A stretch of DNA of 64,000 nt, taken from assembly GCA_021739765.1 (NCBI GenBank), contig JAIPBD010000002.1, positions 62,001 to 126,000 of the forward strand. Reading direction: 5' to 3'. A program made the translations under genes and the position numbers. Of the stretch, positions 1 to 8,582 are shown piece by piece (the stretch's first letter is position 1; each line of letters begins with the position of its first letter). The notes beneath the pieces are model-generated. The model did not search any database, had not been told where the DNA came from, and saw nothing but the letters and a program-made list of their open reading frames with translations. This DNA comes from Melioribacteraceae bacterium. GTDB lineage: Bacteria; Bacteroidota; Ignavibacteria; Ignavibacteriales; Melioribacteraceae.

Positions 1-1456
1 TTAAACCACCTGGTCCAAGTGCGGAAACTCTTCGTTTATGAGTAAGTTCCGAAAGAGGATTGGTTTGATCCATAAATTGAGAGAGCTGATTGGTACCAAA
101 AAACGCGTTGATAACACTGCTTATAGTTCGCGCATTTACCAAATCTTGAGGCTGCATATTTTCTTGATCACGCATGTTCATTCGTTCTTTAATTGTTCTA
201 GCCATTCTGGCTAAACCAACATTATACTGTTGCATTAATTGCTCGCCAACAGTACGAACTCTTCTGTTACCAAGGTGATCGATATCATCAACGTTAACAT
301 TACCGTTTTTTAAATGAATGATATTTTTCATAATTGAAATAATATCTTCAACGGTTAATACGGTAACTTCTTTAGGAATATCAAGGCCCAATTTATCATT
401 CATTCTGAAACGACCAACTTCACCTAAATCATATCGTTTTTCGTTAAAGAATAATTTATCAATTAATCCTTGCGCTGTATCTAAATCCGGAGCTTCACCC
501 GATCTAAGTTGGCGATAAATCGCAAACAAAGCTTCTTCTTTTGTTTGTGAAGTATCCTTTTTTAAGGTATTTAATACCAAATCTTGATCAATTGAAGCAG
601 TTGCGGAAATTAATTTAATTTTCTCAACTGAGGACGCTTTAATATTATTTAACACTTCTTCAGTTACTTCACCTTCTTTGGCGACATAGATTTCACCGGT
701 CTGCATGTCGATCACATCCTCAGAAGCAACTCTTCCGATATGATCTTCGTCCATTTTTTTAACTTCGACTTCTTCTACGAGATTAAATAGATTTAGAATT
801 TCTTCATCCGATTCATAACCCAAAGCTCTTAAAAGAGTAGTTGAAGGAAATTTTTTCCTACGATCGATATAACAATAGAGAATGTGATTAATATCAGTCG
901 CGAACTCAACCCAGGAACCGCGAAATGGAATAATTCGAGCCGAATATATTGGCGTACCATTAGGGTGAACAGTTTGAGCAAACGCAACACCGGGCGATCT
1001 ATGTAACTGACTTACAATTACCCGTTCCGCGCCGTTTATTATGAACGTCCCTCTGTTGGTCATAAATGGAAGGTTGCCAAGATAAACTTCTTGTTCAACC
1101 GAATTTACGAACTCATTCGTTTCGTCGTCTTTCGTTGATAACCTTAATTTTGCCTTTAGAGGAGCATTATAGGTCAGCCCTCTTTCTTCACATTCAGGAA
1201 TCGAAAATCTTGGTTTTTCAATATTATATCCAACAAAATCCAATCTATAAAATTCTTTATTATCAAGAATTGGGAAATTTGAACTAAATACAGTCTGAAG
1301 TCCGAAATTTTTTCTTTCATCCGGTCTTACCCGTAGTTGAAGAAAATCTTCGAAGGATTCAACTTGAACATTTAATAAATCCGGAATCTCGATTGCAGAA
1401 GTGATTGAGGAAAAAGAAATTCTATTGTTTTTCTTATTTAACTTCTGTTTTTCCAA
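1..1456 (-). CDS. rpoB: RNA polymerase beta subunit, N-terminal part (cut by window edge)
   Basis: Catalytic beta subunit of RNA polymerase; about 485 N-terminal codons are present and the rest lies beyond position 1. The translation begins MEKQKLNKKNNRISFSS and runs without a stop through the protrusion and lobe regions. At the left edge it reaches the rifampicin-binding region, seen as FFGTNQLSQFMDQTNPLSE followed by THKRRVSALGPGG. The start is TTG at 1456-1454: GGGAGG (complement of 1463-1468) lies 6 nt upstream and no in-frame ATG fits. It is the last gene of the rplKAJL-rpoB transcription unit, separated from rplL by a strong hairpin. Identification is secure; start is good but not certain. 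Confidence 0.97.
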   Translation of the reverse strand, partial: MEKQKLNKKNNRISFSSITSAIEIPDLLNVQVESFEDFLQLRVRPDERKNFGLQTVFSSNFPILDNKEFYRLDFVGYNIEKPRFSIPECEERGLTYNAPLKAKLRLSTKDDETNEFVNSVEQEVYLGNLPFMTNRGTFIINGAERVIVSQLHRSPGVAFAQTVHPNGTPIYSARIIPFRGSWVEFATDINHILYCYIDRRKKFPSTTLLRALGYESDEEILNLFNLVEEVEVKKMDEDHIGRVASEDVIDMQTGEIYVAKEGEVTEEVLNNIKASSVEKIKLISATASIDQDLVLNTLKKDTSQTKEEALFAIYRQLRSGEAPDLDTAQGLIDKLFFNEKRYDLGEVGRFRMNDKLGLDIPKEVTVLTVEDIISIMKNIIHLKNGNVNVDDIDHLGNRRVRTVGEQLMQQYNVGLARMARTIKERMNMRDQENMQPQDLVNARTISSVINAFFGTNQLSQFMDQTNPLSELTHKRRVSALGPGGL

Positions 1457-1496
1457 TCTTTGCCTCCCTTTATTCAAAGGTGATTAATAATGTAAC

Positions 1497-1533
1497 AAAG
1501 TGGTAGAGCAGAAATATTCCGCAATACCACTTT
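1497..1533 (-). promoter_or_regulatory. rplL-rpoB intergenic hairpin (attenuator or processing site)
   Basis: In the transcript of the minus strand, the 9-nt arm AAAGTGGTA (complement of 1525-1533) pairs perfectly with TACCACTTT (complement of 1497-1505). Inside, after a 2x2 internal loop, GCGGAA pairs with TTCTGC around a 3-nt loop. This is a nearly continuous 15-bp stem between rplL (stop at 1564) and the rpoB ribosome binding site. In other bacteria this spacer holds a partial terminator or an RNase III site that sets the ratio of L7/L12 to beta; that role here is inferred. Confidence 0.6.
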
Positions 1534-1563
1534 AATTTTTAGAACTAAATTAGGGTAAGAATC

Positions 1564-1938
1564 TTACTTCAACTCTACGGTTGCGCCAGCTTCTTCTAAT
1601 TCTTTTTTAAGTTTTTCAGCGTCTTCTTTCGAGGCAGCTTCTTTGATTGCTTTAGGAGCAGTGTCAACTAAATCTTTGGCTTCTTTCAAACCAAGACCGG
1701 TCGCTGCACGAACAACTTTAATAACGTTGATTTTTTTATCGCCAACGCCTGCTAAAATTACATCGAATTCAGTTTGCTCTTCAACCGGAGCCGCTGCTTC
1801 ACCACCACCGGCTGCCATCATCATTGGAGCCGCTGCGGTTACACCGAATTCTTCTTCTAAAGCTGTTTTTAATTCTGAAGCTTCTACTAACGTAAGAAGT
1901 TTAATTTTTTCTACTAATTCTGATACTTTTTCTGACAT
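1564..1938 (-). CDS. rplL: 50S ribosomal protein L7/L12
   Basis: Stalk protein of the large ribosomal subunit, recruiting translation GTPases. The 124-residue length is normal. It has an N-terminal dimerisation helix region (residues 1-35), an Ala/Gly/Glu-rich hinge (about 38-55) and the C-terminal domain with the conserved [20 protein letters not shown] segment. ATG start. It lies 32 nt downstream of rplJ in the same unit, ahead of rpoB. No anomaly seen. Confidence 0.98.
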   Translation of the reverse strand: MSEKVSELVEKIKLLTLVEASELKTALEEEFGVTAAAPMMMAAGGGEAAAPVEEQTEFDVILAGVGDKKINVIKVVRAATGLGLKEAKDLVDTAPKAIKEAASKEDAEKLKKELEEAGATVELK

Positions 1939-1970
1939 TTTATTTGTCCCCTTTGATTTTAAAATTTGAC

Positions 1971-2489
1971 CTATGCGGCTTTCTTTTTACTTATTTCATC
2001 AACTAAGCTGACGATATCGCGCATGACTGCATTTATCGCACCGACAATACCTGATGCCGGAGCTGCAATACTACCCACAATACCTGCCATAACTTCTTCT
2101 TTAGTTGGCATGGATGCTAACACTTTTAATTGATCCGCACCATAAAACTGCGAATCCAAGTAACATCCTTTAAAGTTAAATTTGCCTTTATCATCGTTAA
2201 ACTTTTTGATGATTTTTGCGGGTGCGACAAAATTATCACCCGAAAATGCAAATCCGGTCATACCAACAAGAACATCGTTGAATTCTTCAAATCCGCCATC
2301 GGCGACTGCTTTTTTGAAAAGGGTATTTTTGTAGACTTTGTAAGTCACCCCTTCTTTGCTGAATTCTCTGCGGAGATTGCTGATTTGCTCTACACTCACA
2401 CCGCTGTAATCTACAAGATATACACCGTTAGAGTTTGCAAGCATCTCTTTTATTTCAGCAATTTGCTCTGCTTTTTCCTGTTTATTCAT
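1971..2489 (-). CDS. rplJ: 50S ribosomal protein L10
   Basis: L10 anchors the L7/L12 dimers to the ribosome. The protein has 172 residues, the usual length. The N-terminal rRNA-binding domain contains the typical [18 protein letters not shown] and [12 protein letters not shown] segments, and the C-terminal helix (about 135-170) is the L12-binding spine. ATG start. Located between rplA and rplL; the 85-nt leader before it holds an AT-only inverted repeat listed separately. In other bacteria L10 with L12 represses this operon by binding the rplJ leader; no canonical L10-binding fold could be confirmed by eye here. Confidence 0.97.
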   Translation of the reverse strand: MNKQEKAEQIAEIKEMLANSNGVYLVDYSGVSVEQISNLRREFSKEGVTYKVYKNTLFKKAVADGGFEEFNDVLVGMTGFAFSGDNFVAPAKIIKKFNDDKGKFNFKGCYLDSQFYGADQLKVLASMPTKEEVMAGIVGSIAAPASGIVGAINAVMRDIVSLVDEISKKKAA

Positions 2490-2516
2490 TTCTGATCCGG
2501 TTATTTTGTGAATCTA

Positions 2517-2549
2517 TTATTATTAATAAATTAGAAGCATTAATAATAA
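2517..2549 (-). repeat. 11-bp perfect inverted repeat in the rplJ leader
   Basis: TTATTATTAAT at 2517-2527 is matched exactly by ATTAATAATAA at 2539-2549, leaving an 11-nt loop. It sits in the 85-nt spacer between rplA and rplJ, 28 nt upstream of the rplJ start on the minus strand. The arms contain only A and T, so the stem is weak despite its length; a regulatory role is conjecture based on its position. Confidence 0.45.
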
Positions 2550-2574
2550 GAGTGCGTAAACTTTTTATTATATA

Positions 2575-3270
2575 TTAATTTGTTGCGAATTTATCTCTGG
2601 AAACTTTAAGTCCGGGTCCCATAGTACTGCTGAGGTATAAACTTCTGATATATTGACCTTTTGCAGCGGCAGGACGCATTCTAACAATAGTGTTCAAAAA
2701 TGCTTCGGCATTCGCAATTAATTGATCTTCCGTAAAAGACATTTTACCAATCGCTGTGTGTACAATCCCCGCTTTTTCGACACGAAATTCTATTTTACCG
2801 GCTTTAACATCCTTTACAGCGGTGGCAACATCCATGGTAACCGTACCACTTTTAGGATTCGGCATCAAACCTTTTGGTCCAAGAACTCGACCCAATTTTC
2901 CGAGGTCAGCCATTGTATCGGGTGTTGCAATAATTACATCAACATCAGCCCAGCCTTCTTTTATTTTATCCAGATAATCTTGATGACCGGCAAAGTCGGC
3001 ACCGGCAGCCAAAGCTTCTTCAGCTTTTGGTCCTTTTGCGATTACTAAAACACGAACTTCTTTACCGGTTCCATGAGGAAGAGAAACTGTACCTCTAACC
3101 ATTTGATCGGCATGTCGTGGATCAACACCTAATCTGATTGCGCAATCGACTGTTTCATCAAACTTAACATTCGAAACATCTTTAAGGCACTTAACAGCTT
3201 CCGGCAAAGTATATTCTTTGTCCAATTCAACAGCTTTTCTTAATTCTTTTACTCTTTTTGAATATTTCAT
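2575..3270 (-). CDS. rplA: 50S ribosomal protein L1
   Basis: L1 forms the mobile stalk at the E site and binds 23S rRNA. Full-length at 231 residues. Recognised by the N-terminal [14 protein letters not shown], the [20 protein letters not shown] segment and the domain II signature [18 protein letters not shown] followed by GTVT. ATG start. It lies 14 nt downstream of rplK in the rplKAJL operon. In many bacteria L1 represses rplKA translation by binding the rplK leader; nothing specific to that was identified here. Confidence 0.98.
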   Translation of the reverse strand: MKYSKRVKELRKAVELDKEYTLPEAVKCLKDVSNVKFDETVDCAIRLGVDPRHADQMVRGTVSLPHGTGKEVRVLVIAKGPKAEEALAAGADFAGHQDYLDKIKEGWADVDVIIATPDTMADLGKLGRVLGPKGLMPNPKSGTVTMDVATAVKDVKAGKIEFRVEKAGIVHTAIGKMSFTEDQLIANAEAFLNTIVRMRPAAAKGQYIRSLYLSSTMGPGLKVSRDKFATN

Positions 3271-3284
3271 TGTTCACCCAGTGG

Positions 3285-3710
3285 TTAATCTTTTACTGTA
3301 AAGCCCATGCTTCGGGCAGTTCCTGCAATCATACTCATCGCATGTTCAACATCATTTGCGTTTAGATCAGGCATTTTCATTTCAGCGATTTCTTTTACTT
3401 GATCCTTAGTAACTTCGGCAACTTTTGTTTTATTTGGTTCGCCCGAACCTTTAGGTTTATTAGCAGCTTTCATTAACAAAACAGCAGCCGGAGGAGTTTT
3501 GGTAATGAATGTAAACGATTTATCTTGGAACACAGTAATAACAACCGGAATAATGAGCCCGGCTTTTTCTTGTGTTTTAGCATTAAACTGCTTACAAAAT
3601 TCCATAATGTTAACACCTTTTTGCCCTAATGCAGGACCTACCGGTGGCGACGGATTTGCTTGTCCGGCTGGAATTTGAAGCTTAATATAACCTGTTATCT
3701 TTTTGGCCAT
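3285..3710 (-). CDS. rplK: 50S ribosomal protein L11
   Basis: L11 binds the GTPase-associated region of 23S rRNA and is needed for RelA activation. Length 141 residues matches the family. The N-terminal [20 protein letters not shown] motif and the C-terminal domain with the RNA-binding AGTARSMG segment are clear. ATG start. It follows nusG by 24 nt and starts the ribosomal protein part of the unit. Confidence 0.98.
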   Translation of the reverse strand: MAKKITGYIKLQIPAGQANPSPPVGPALGQKGVNIMEFCKQFNAKTQEKAGLIIPVVITVFQDKSFTFITKTPPAAVLLMKAANKPKGSGEPNKTKVAEVTKDQVKEIAEMKMPDLNANDVEHAMSMIAGTARSMGFTVKD

Positions 3711-3734
3711 TTCTAAACCTAACTTTAATTAAAA

Positions 3735-4280
3735 TTATTTTTCTAATTCAGCTTGAACGAAATCAATCTCAACGGGAGTTTTTCTTCCAAAGATTGAAAC
3801 CATTACTTTAATTTTCATTTTTTCTTCGTTCACTTCTTCAACTAATCCGTTAAAATTGTTAAAAGGACCATCAACAATTTTCACATAATCACCGGCACGA
3901 AATATTGTATCGGAACGTTCTGTTTTTTCATCCTGAGAAATTCTTCCGATAATTCTTTTCACTTCAGATTCTTGCAAAGGAACCGGAACATTACCAGAAC
4001 CCAAAAACCCCATTACAGATGGTGTATTGATAATGAAATCTTTGGCTTTAAGATCTAAATCAACATTTACAAGAATATATCCAGGGAAGAAATTTTTCGT
4101 TTTAGATCGTTTTTTACCGTCTTTAACTTCAAATACTTTTTCGGTGGGAACTAATATTTCGAAAATACGAGCTTTAAGAGTTTCATTATCTTTTAACTCG
4201 GATTCGATAATTGTCTTAACTTTGTTTTCATGTCCCGAAAAAGTCCTTACCACATACCATTTTGCATTTAAATCACTCAA
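3735..4280 (-). CDS. nusG: Transcription termination/antitermination factor NusG
   Basis: NusG binds RNA polymerase and couples it to Rho or to the ribosome. The 181-residue protein has the NGN domain (KWYVVRTFSGHENKVK at the start, then FPGYILVNVDLD) and a C-terminal KOW domain (FRAGDYVKIVDGPFNNFNG onwards). The start is TTG at 4280-4278, directly abutting the secE stop codon; AGAGG lies about 12 nt upstream inside secE. No ATG is available before the conserved N-terminal motif, so translation is probably coupled to secE. Confidence 0.97.
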   Translation of the reverse strand: MSDLNAKWYVVRTFSGHENKVKTIIESELKDNETLKARIFEILVPTEKVFEVKDGKKRSKTKNFFPGYILVNVDLDLKAKDFIINTPSVMGFLGSGNVPVPLQESEVKRIIGRISQDEKTERSDTIFRAGDYVKIVDGPFNNFNGLVEEVNEEKMKIKVMVSIFGRKTPVEIDFVQAELEK

Positions 4281-4463
4281 TTAAAATATACCTCTAAAGA
4301 TCTGAGAAATTGTCAAATCAATTACATACGTAAAAAGAGCGATCACCAAACAAACAACAACTACAATAGTGGTAGATTCTTTAAGTTCGTCTTGAGTCGG
4401 CCAGGTAACTTTTTTCATTTCCTTAACCACGTCTTCGAAAAAAGCAATTATTTTATCTTTCAT
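4281..4463 (-). CDS. secE: Preprotein translocase subunit SecE
   Basis: Single-spanning stabilising subunit of the SecYEG channel in the inner membrane. The 60-residue form is the short type common outside Gammaproteobacteria: an amphipathic N-terminal stretch with the conserved EMKKVTWPTQDEL motif, then one transmembrane segment (about residues 30-52). ATG start. It adjoins nusG without a gap and follows tRNA-Trp by 20 nt. Confidence 0.97.
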   Translation of the reverse strand: MKDKIIAFFEDVVKEMKKVTWPTQDELKESTTIVVVVCLVIALFTYVIDLTISQIFRGIF

Positions 4464-4483
4464 AATACCACAACAATGTTTTG

Positions 4484-4556
4484 CACGTCAGGAGGGACTC
4501 GAACCCCCAACCTGCGGTTTTGGAGACCGCTGCTCTACCAATTGAGCCACTGACGT
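4484..4556 (-). tRNA. tRNA-Trp (anticodon CCA)
   Basis: 73-nt cloverleaf on the minus strand. Acceptor stem ACGTCAG/CTGACGT, anticodon loop TCCAAA with CCA, T loop TTCGAGT, discriminator G as expected for tRNA-Trp. The 3' CCA is not encoded. It precedes secE, a widely conserved arrangement. Confidence 0.97.
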
Positions 4557-4558
4557 AT

Positions 4559-4726
4559 TTATTTAGTTTCTTTAAATATTACGTGTTTACGAACAACGGG
4601 ATCGTATTTTTTATATTCTACTCTCGCCGGATGTAATCTTTTATTCTTTCTAGTAGTATATCTATATCCGGTACCGGCAGTACTTTCAAGAATAATATTT
4701 TGACGAATGTTTTTACTTTTTGCCAT
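4559..4726 (-). CDS. rpmG: 50S ribosomal protein L33
   Basis: Small basic large-subunit protein of 55 residues, beginning [20 protein letters not shown] and ending FKETK. It contains no cysteine, so it is the zinc-independent (C-minus) form of L33. ATG at 4726; GGAGAT lies 6-11 nt upstream (complement of about 4733-4738). It sits between tRNA-Thr and tRNA-Trp, the usual position downstream of tuf and upstream of secE in many bacteria. Confidence 0.96.
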   Translation of the reverse strand: MAKSKNIRQNIILESTAGTGYRYTTRKNKRLHPARVEYKKYDPVVRKHVIFKETK

Positions 4727-4792
4727 TGCAAATCTCCAGATAAAAATTTTTTCAAATTCGGCAAAAAAAAAGGCATATTGCCATTTTCATTG

Positions 4793-4864
<72 letters not shown>

Positions 4865-4893
4865 AGAATTCAAAATGCCGACGAAACAACTTG

Positions 4894-4967
4894 AGCGGGA
4901 GACCGGACTCGAACCGGCGACCAACAGCTTGGAAGGCTGTGACTCTAGCCAACTGAGTTACTCCCGC
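4894..4967 (-). tRNA. tRNA-Gly (anticodon TCC)
   Basis: 74-nt cloverleaf on the minus strand: acceptor GCGGGAG/CTCCCGC, anticodon stem ACAGC/GCTGT with loop CTTCCAA, T loop TTCGAGT, discriminator T. CCA is not encoded. Part of the tRNA cluster upstream of rpmG. Confidence 0.96.
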
Positions 4968-5061
4968 CTAAACTATTTCAATCTCTTAATGCATACCTTT
5001 GAATAGGTAATGACCCAAGACTTTAGAGTAAAAAGCCCGATTTACATCAGGCAAATATTTG

Positions 5062-5145
5062 TGGGCGGCGAGGGATTCGAACCCCCAAAGGCGTTCGCCA
5101 ACGGATTTACAGTCCGCCCCGGCTCTCCAACTCCGGCGTCCGCCC
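5062..5145 (-). tRNA. tRNA-Tyr (anticodon GTA)
   Basis: 84-nt class II tRNA on the minus strand with a long variable arm and anticodon loop CTGTAAA. Six clean acceptor pairs (GGGCGG/CCGCCC), T loop TTCGAAT and discriminator A support tyrosine identity. The seventh acceptor pair reads A-G and position 8 appears to be C instead of the near-universal U. It is the first gene of the tRNA-ribosomal protein block; its promoter should lie within 5146-5252. Confidence 0.93.
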
Positions 5146-5252
5146 AAAAATCGACATAGTTACTCTTGAAATTTTTCAAGACATTAAAAATAGATGTATT
5201 TTCCTAAATATGCAACAGACAAAGAAGTAAAAAATCACCTTTTCTTTCATAC

Positions 5253-6017
5253 TTAGATGAATTCGAAGCTGGATTTGGGTAACCAGCCAACTTTACCATC
5301 GGAAAGCTTAATTTTGACCCAATTTTGTAAACTATCTTCCACCTTAAATTTGATCCCTTCGTGAAGTACAAACACATCACCACTTTCTTCATCCGGAGAG
5401 GATTTTACTGAGATGGATTTCTCTAAAAGAACACCTTCGCTATATGTATTTGACCGGTGTATAGACGATGATAAAAATATTGTAGAAAATACAATTAAGA
5501 GAAAAAGAATTGAGCCAAGAGCAAAGAATCCTCTAACCAGCTTTGAACTCCGACTCGTAAAATAAATTGCCAGGGAAAGCGAGAATAGTGATATCGAAAT
5601 CACTAATAAGAGAGCCCAAGTTTGAACCGAAATAAATGTTAACAAAATCTCCCACCATTGTACGATAAAAATCTGAGGGACTTCCGTAATTTTATCGGTT
5701 GTTCTTGCTTTTGCCAAATTGAGGTTATAAACAATATCTTCATCACCCGGATTTAGTTTTAGTGCTCGTTCATAATTCAGAATCGCTCTTCCGATTTCAC
5801 CTTGTCGGAAATAACAATTCCCGATGTTAAAATATACCGCGTCACTTACAAATCCATCATCCAATATTTGCTGATATAAACTGATGGCGGTCTCAAAATC
5901 CTTATCTTGATAAGATGAATTTGCCTTGTTCATTACATCCTCGACTTGAATCGCGAATGTATTTATTGAAAAAAGGATTAGAATTGCGACAATGTATATT
6001 TTGGTAAATTTTATCAT
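5253..6017 (-). CDS. batE: BatE-like protein (TPR and SH3-type domains)
   Basis: Last gene of the Bat cluster. The 254-residue protein has a signal-like N-terminus (to about residue 22), TPR units (about 25-100, e.g. NIGNCYFRQGEIGRAILNYERALKLNP), two transmembrane segments (about 125-145 and 158-180) and a C-terminal bacterial SH3-like domain (about 185-254, ending KLSDGKVGWLPKSSFEFI). The ATG overlaps the batD stop as ATGA. In the Bat system TPR proteins are thought to scaffold VWA proteins at the inner membrane; the precise function is unknown. Confidence 0.85.
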   Translation of the reverse strand: MIKFTKIYIVAILILFSINTFAIQVEDVMNKANSSYQDKDFETAISLYQQILDDGFVSDAVYFNIGNCYFRQGEIGRAILNYERALKLNPGDEDIVYNLNLAKARTTDKITEVPQIFIVQWWEILLTFISVQTWALLLVISISLFSLSLAIYFTSRSSKLVRGFFALGSILFLLIVFSTIFLSSSIHRSNTYSEGVLLEKSISVKSSPDEESGDVFVLHEGIKFKVEDSLQNWVKIKLSDGKVGWLPKSSFEFI

Positions 6018-7825
6018 TTTATTCTGGCCGAATCAATTTTGCTGTCGAGATCGACAATTAAATGAACAGTGGAATCGTATAAATTCCTCGCATCCTCATC
6101 ACTCTGAGCACTTGGAGCGAATCGTGCAAATTCACTTTTCTCCGAAGTTGATTGCAATTTAGTAAGAAGTTCTTCATCTAATTCTAGACTTCTTAATTGT
6201 TCAAGGGCCTTTTCAAGTGTGAATTCGGATTTTTGAATACCAAGTTTATCTTCTAAATAACCAAATAAAGCGGCGGCATTTTCAGAATAAAATAATCCGA
6301 GTGAATTCTGCTCCATTGCTTTTTTGGCTTTTTTGAGTCTATTCTTCGCTGCTTTTTCAGCTTTCTTAAATTTTAGCAACTGGATATTTCCTGAAATCTT
6401 GTTCCTCCTTTTTTGATAGCCGAGAAAAAGCAAAAGTAAAACCAAAGGAGAAATTGATAAATACCAAAACCAACCCGGAAGTTTTCCGAGTTCGTCTTTT
6501 TTTCTAAAATCATAAGAGTTAGTCTTAATAAACCTTATATCTGAACTAAGCAGTGTAACTTCTTCCTTTGTTAAGCCGGAAACATCTCCAACAACTGTTC
6601 CTTCGGGCGCGCTAATATTTAGGACAAACGGACCCGCAGTTTTAGTTTCGTATTTTCCTGTCTTCGTATTAAAAAAAGAAAACTCGATAGCAGGAATTGT
6701 TTTCTTACCCGGGATTCTCGGAACCATTATATATTCTAAATTTTTAATTCCGGAGACGGTATTTTTTTTGTTAACGGTTGAAGAGGTTTTCGGATCATAT
6801 TTCTCGAAACCGGGTGGAATTTTTATCTCAGGAATATCCAACAATTCGATATTTCCGGTTCCCGAGATATTTATCTTGATAGTAACCGCTTCGTTGATTT
6901 CTACATTCTGTTTATCGATTTGAGCATTAAAATCAAAATTACCGACCGCCCCTTTAAACGATTCTGGTTTCTGAGCGGGAAGTGATTTTACATTAACTTT
7001 CAACTCATTTGATTTTGCAAGAAATTCAATCGTCTCGGTTCTGCCAAAAAAGGAATCGTTGAAAAATTCATCAAAAACATCCCGTCCACTTCTACGTTTT
7101 TTCAAAATTACGGGAACGGTTAATTCAAACGGAGTGACGGTTAATTCACCGCTCTTTGTCGGAAATAAAGCAACCCGTTTTATAGTAGCGGCTCTAAACC
7201 TCTCCCCATTGTACATTTCAATATTAAAACGGATATTCGGCGATGTTTCCAATTCCTCAGTCCAAAATCCATTATAGGTCGGAAGCTTTGAAATTTGTGG
7301 CGAAGAAATATTTGCTTTTGTATATAATTTATATTCGACCGTTACCTGTTCACCTTGGTACACATTGGTTTTACTTGGTATTGCTCTGATAAATACGCTG
7401 CCGGCGAGGTCTTCATTAGAGACGCCGCCAACATCATTATTCGCGGAGGATTTCACCACTTCTAAAACAAGTGGATCCGTACTATAGTTTTTCCCTTTAT
7501 AGTTTACTTTCGCAGAGCCGATTGTAAATTTGCCCAGTTCAATAGTTTGAAGGATATAAGTATAAGTAAGGCTTGCCGAAACACTTCCGTTAATAATTTG
7601 CATGTTGGTAGATTGGTTCGGGCCGCTAAGAATTCGGAATCCCTCAAAAGATGGCGCCTGAAAATTTCTTAACGAGTTTATATCCTCAGCTTCCATTTTA
7701 AAGTAGACTTTGAATCTTTCATTCTGACCAAGTTTAGTTTTATCAACCGTCGCGGTAAAATTTTGTGCGTTGGCAGTTACAAAGCAAACTAGGAATAGTG
7801 TAATATTTCGAATTAAATTTATCAA
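6014..7825 (-). CDS. batD: BatD, oxygen-tolerance family protein
   Basis: 603-residue protein with an N-terminal signal sequence (NITLFLVCFVTANA), a long periplasmic beta-rich region, one transmembrane segment near residues 455-475 (WYLSISPLVLLLLFLGY) and a lysine-rich, helical cytoplasmic tail. This matches the BatD family in order and size. The likely start is TTG at 7825, 5 nt after the batC stop; no Shine-Dalgarno stands out, which suggests translational coupling. Works with BatA, BatB, BatC and BatE; linked to aerotolerance in Bacteroides, mechanism unknown. Confidence 0.88.
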   Translation of the reverse strand: MINLIRNITLFLVCFVTANAQNFTATVDKTKLGQNERFKVYFKMEAEDINSLRNFQAPSFEGFRILSGPNQSTNMQIINGSVSASLTYTYILQTIELGKFTIGSAKVNYKGKNYSTDPLVLEVVKSSANNDVGGVSNEDLAGSVFIRAIPSKTNVYQGEQVTVEYKLYTKANISSPQISKLPTYNGFWTEELETSPNIRFNIEMYNGERFRAATIKRVALFPTKSGELTVTPFELTVPVILKKRRSGRDVFDEFFNDSFFGRTETIEFLAKSNELKVNVKSLPAQKPESFKGAVGNFDFNAQIDKQNVEINEAVTIKINISGTGNIELLDIPEIKIPPGFEKYDPKTSSTVNKKNTVSGIKNLEYIMVPRIPGKKTIPAIEFSFFNTKTGKYETKTAGPFVLNISAPEGTVVGDVSGLTKEEVTLLSSDIRFIKTNSYDFRKKDELGKLPGWFWYLSISPLVLLLLFLGYQKRRNKISGNIQLLKFKKAEKAAKNRLKKAKKAMEQNSLGLFYSENAAALFGYLEDKLGIQKSEFTLEKALEQLRSLELDEELLTKLQSTSEKSEFARFAPSAQSDEDARNLYDSTVHLIVDLDSKIDSARIK

Positions 7826-7832
7826 TTGAAGT

Positions 7833-8582
7833 TTACCAGTCTTTTTCTGTTCTTTTTGGTTTACCTTTTTTCTTTCTCAATTCTTTTTGTAATTCAGCTT
7901 CATTATTTTTAAGAGCTTCTAAAATTCGCTGAGCCTCCTCTTTCGAAATTTCTTCCTTTGGCGTCTGCTGTTGTTGTTGCTCTTGTTGTTCCTTTTGTTC
8001 TTGATTTTGTTGCTGCTGATCTTTTTGATCTTGATTCTGATCTTGCTGATCTTGTTTGTCCTGTTGATCCTGGTTTTGATCCTTCTGATCTTGATTCTGG
8101 TCTTTGTTTTGATCCTTATTTTGGTCTTTGTTTTTATCTTTTTGTTGTTCCTGTTGCTGCATTTTTTTTAACGCATAGGATAGATTGTACTTCGTTTCCA
8201 GGTCGTTCGGATCGAGTTTCAGTGAGCTTGCATATGCTTGGATGCTTTCTTTGTATTTTTCATTTTTGAACAGAGCATTGCCAATGTTGTGAAAAGTTTT
8301 TGCCTTTTTTTGATCATCCCCGGATAAAACTAAAGCATTTTTATAAGCTTCAATTGCTTCATCGTATCTGCCTTGCTTATAATAGGCGCTTCCCAGATTG
8401 TAATGACCCTCAAAAGTTTCAAAATCTTCCTCTAAACCTTTTTTAAAATTTACTTCAGCTTCAGGAAATTTATCTTTTTCATAGAGATCAACTCCATCGT
8501 TTACAAGTCCCCGGATAGACTGTGCGTCGGAAAGGGAATTCAAAACCAGCAGCAATGCGCCAATTATTACTATTTTATTCAT
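7833..8582 (-). CDS. batC: BatC, TPR protein with Gln/Asp-rich linker
   Basis: Using the ATG at 8582 gives 249 residues starting MNKIVIIGALLLVLNSLSDA, a signal peptide; GGAGAG lies about 11 nt upstream, and an upstream TTG option at 8606 is unlikely. TPR units fill about residues 30-140. Residues 142-206 are almost only Q, D, N, K and E, written in DNA as imperfect 12-nt units (7965-8159). The tail has the SKEEAQRILEALKNNE motif and a final KDW, seen in BatC proteins. It overlaps the end of batB by 8 nt. Confidence 0.87.
   Translation of the reverse strand: MNKIVIIGALLLVLNSLSDAQSIRGLVNDGVDLYEKDKFPEAEVNFKKGLEEDFETFEGHYNLGSAYYKQGRYDEAIEAYKNALVLSGDDQKKAKTFHNIGNALFKNEKYKESIQAYASSLKLDPNDLETKYNLSYALKKMQQQEQQKDKNKDQNKDQNKDQNQDQKDQNQDQQDKQDQQDQNQDQKDQQQQNQEQKEQQEQQQQQTPKEEISKEEAQRILEALKNNEAELQKELRKKKGKPKRTEKDW

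Noticed and set aside
7958-8269. Hydrophobic open frames opposite batC
   Set aside because: They are antisense readings of the Gln/Asp repeat and give leucine/valine runs with no gene-like features.
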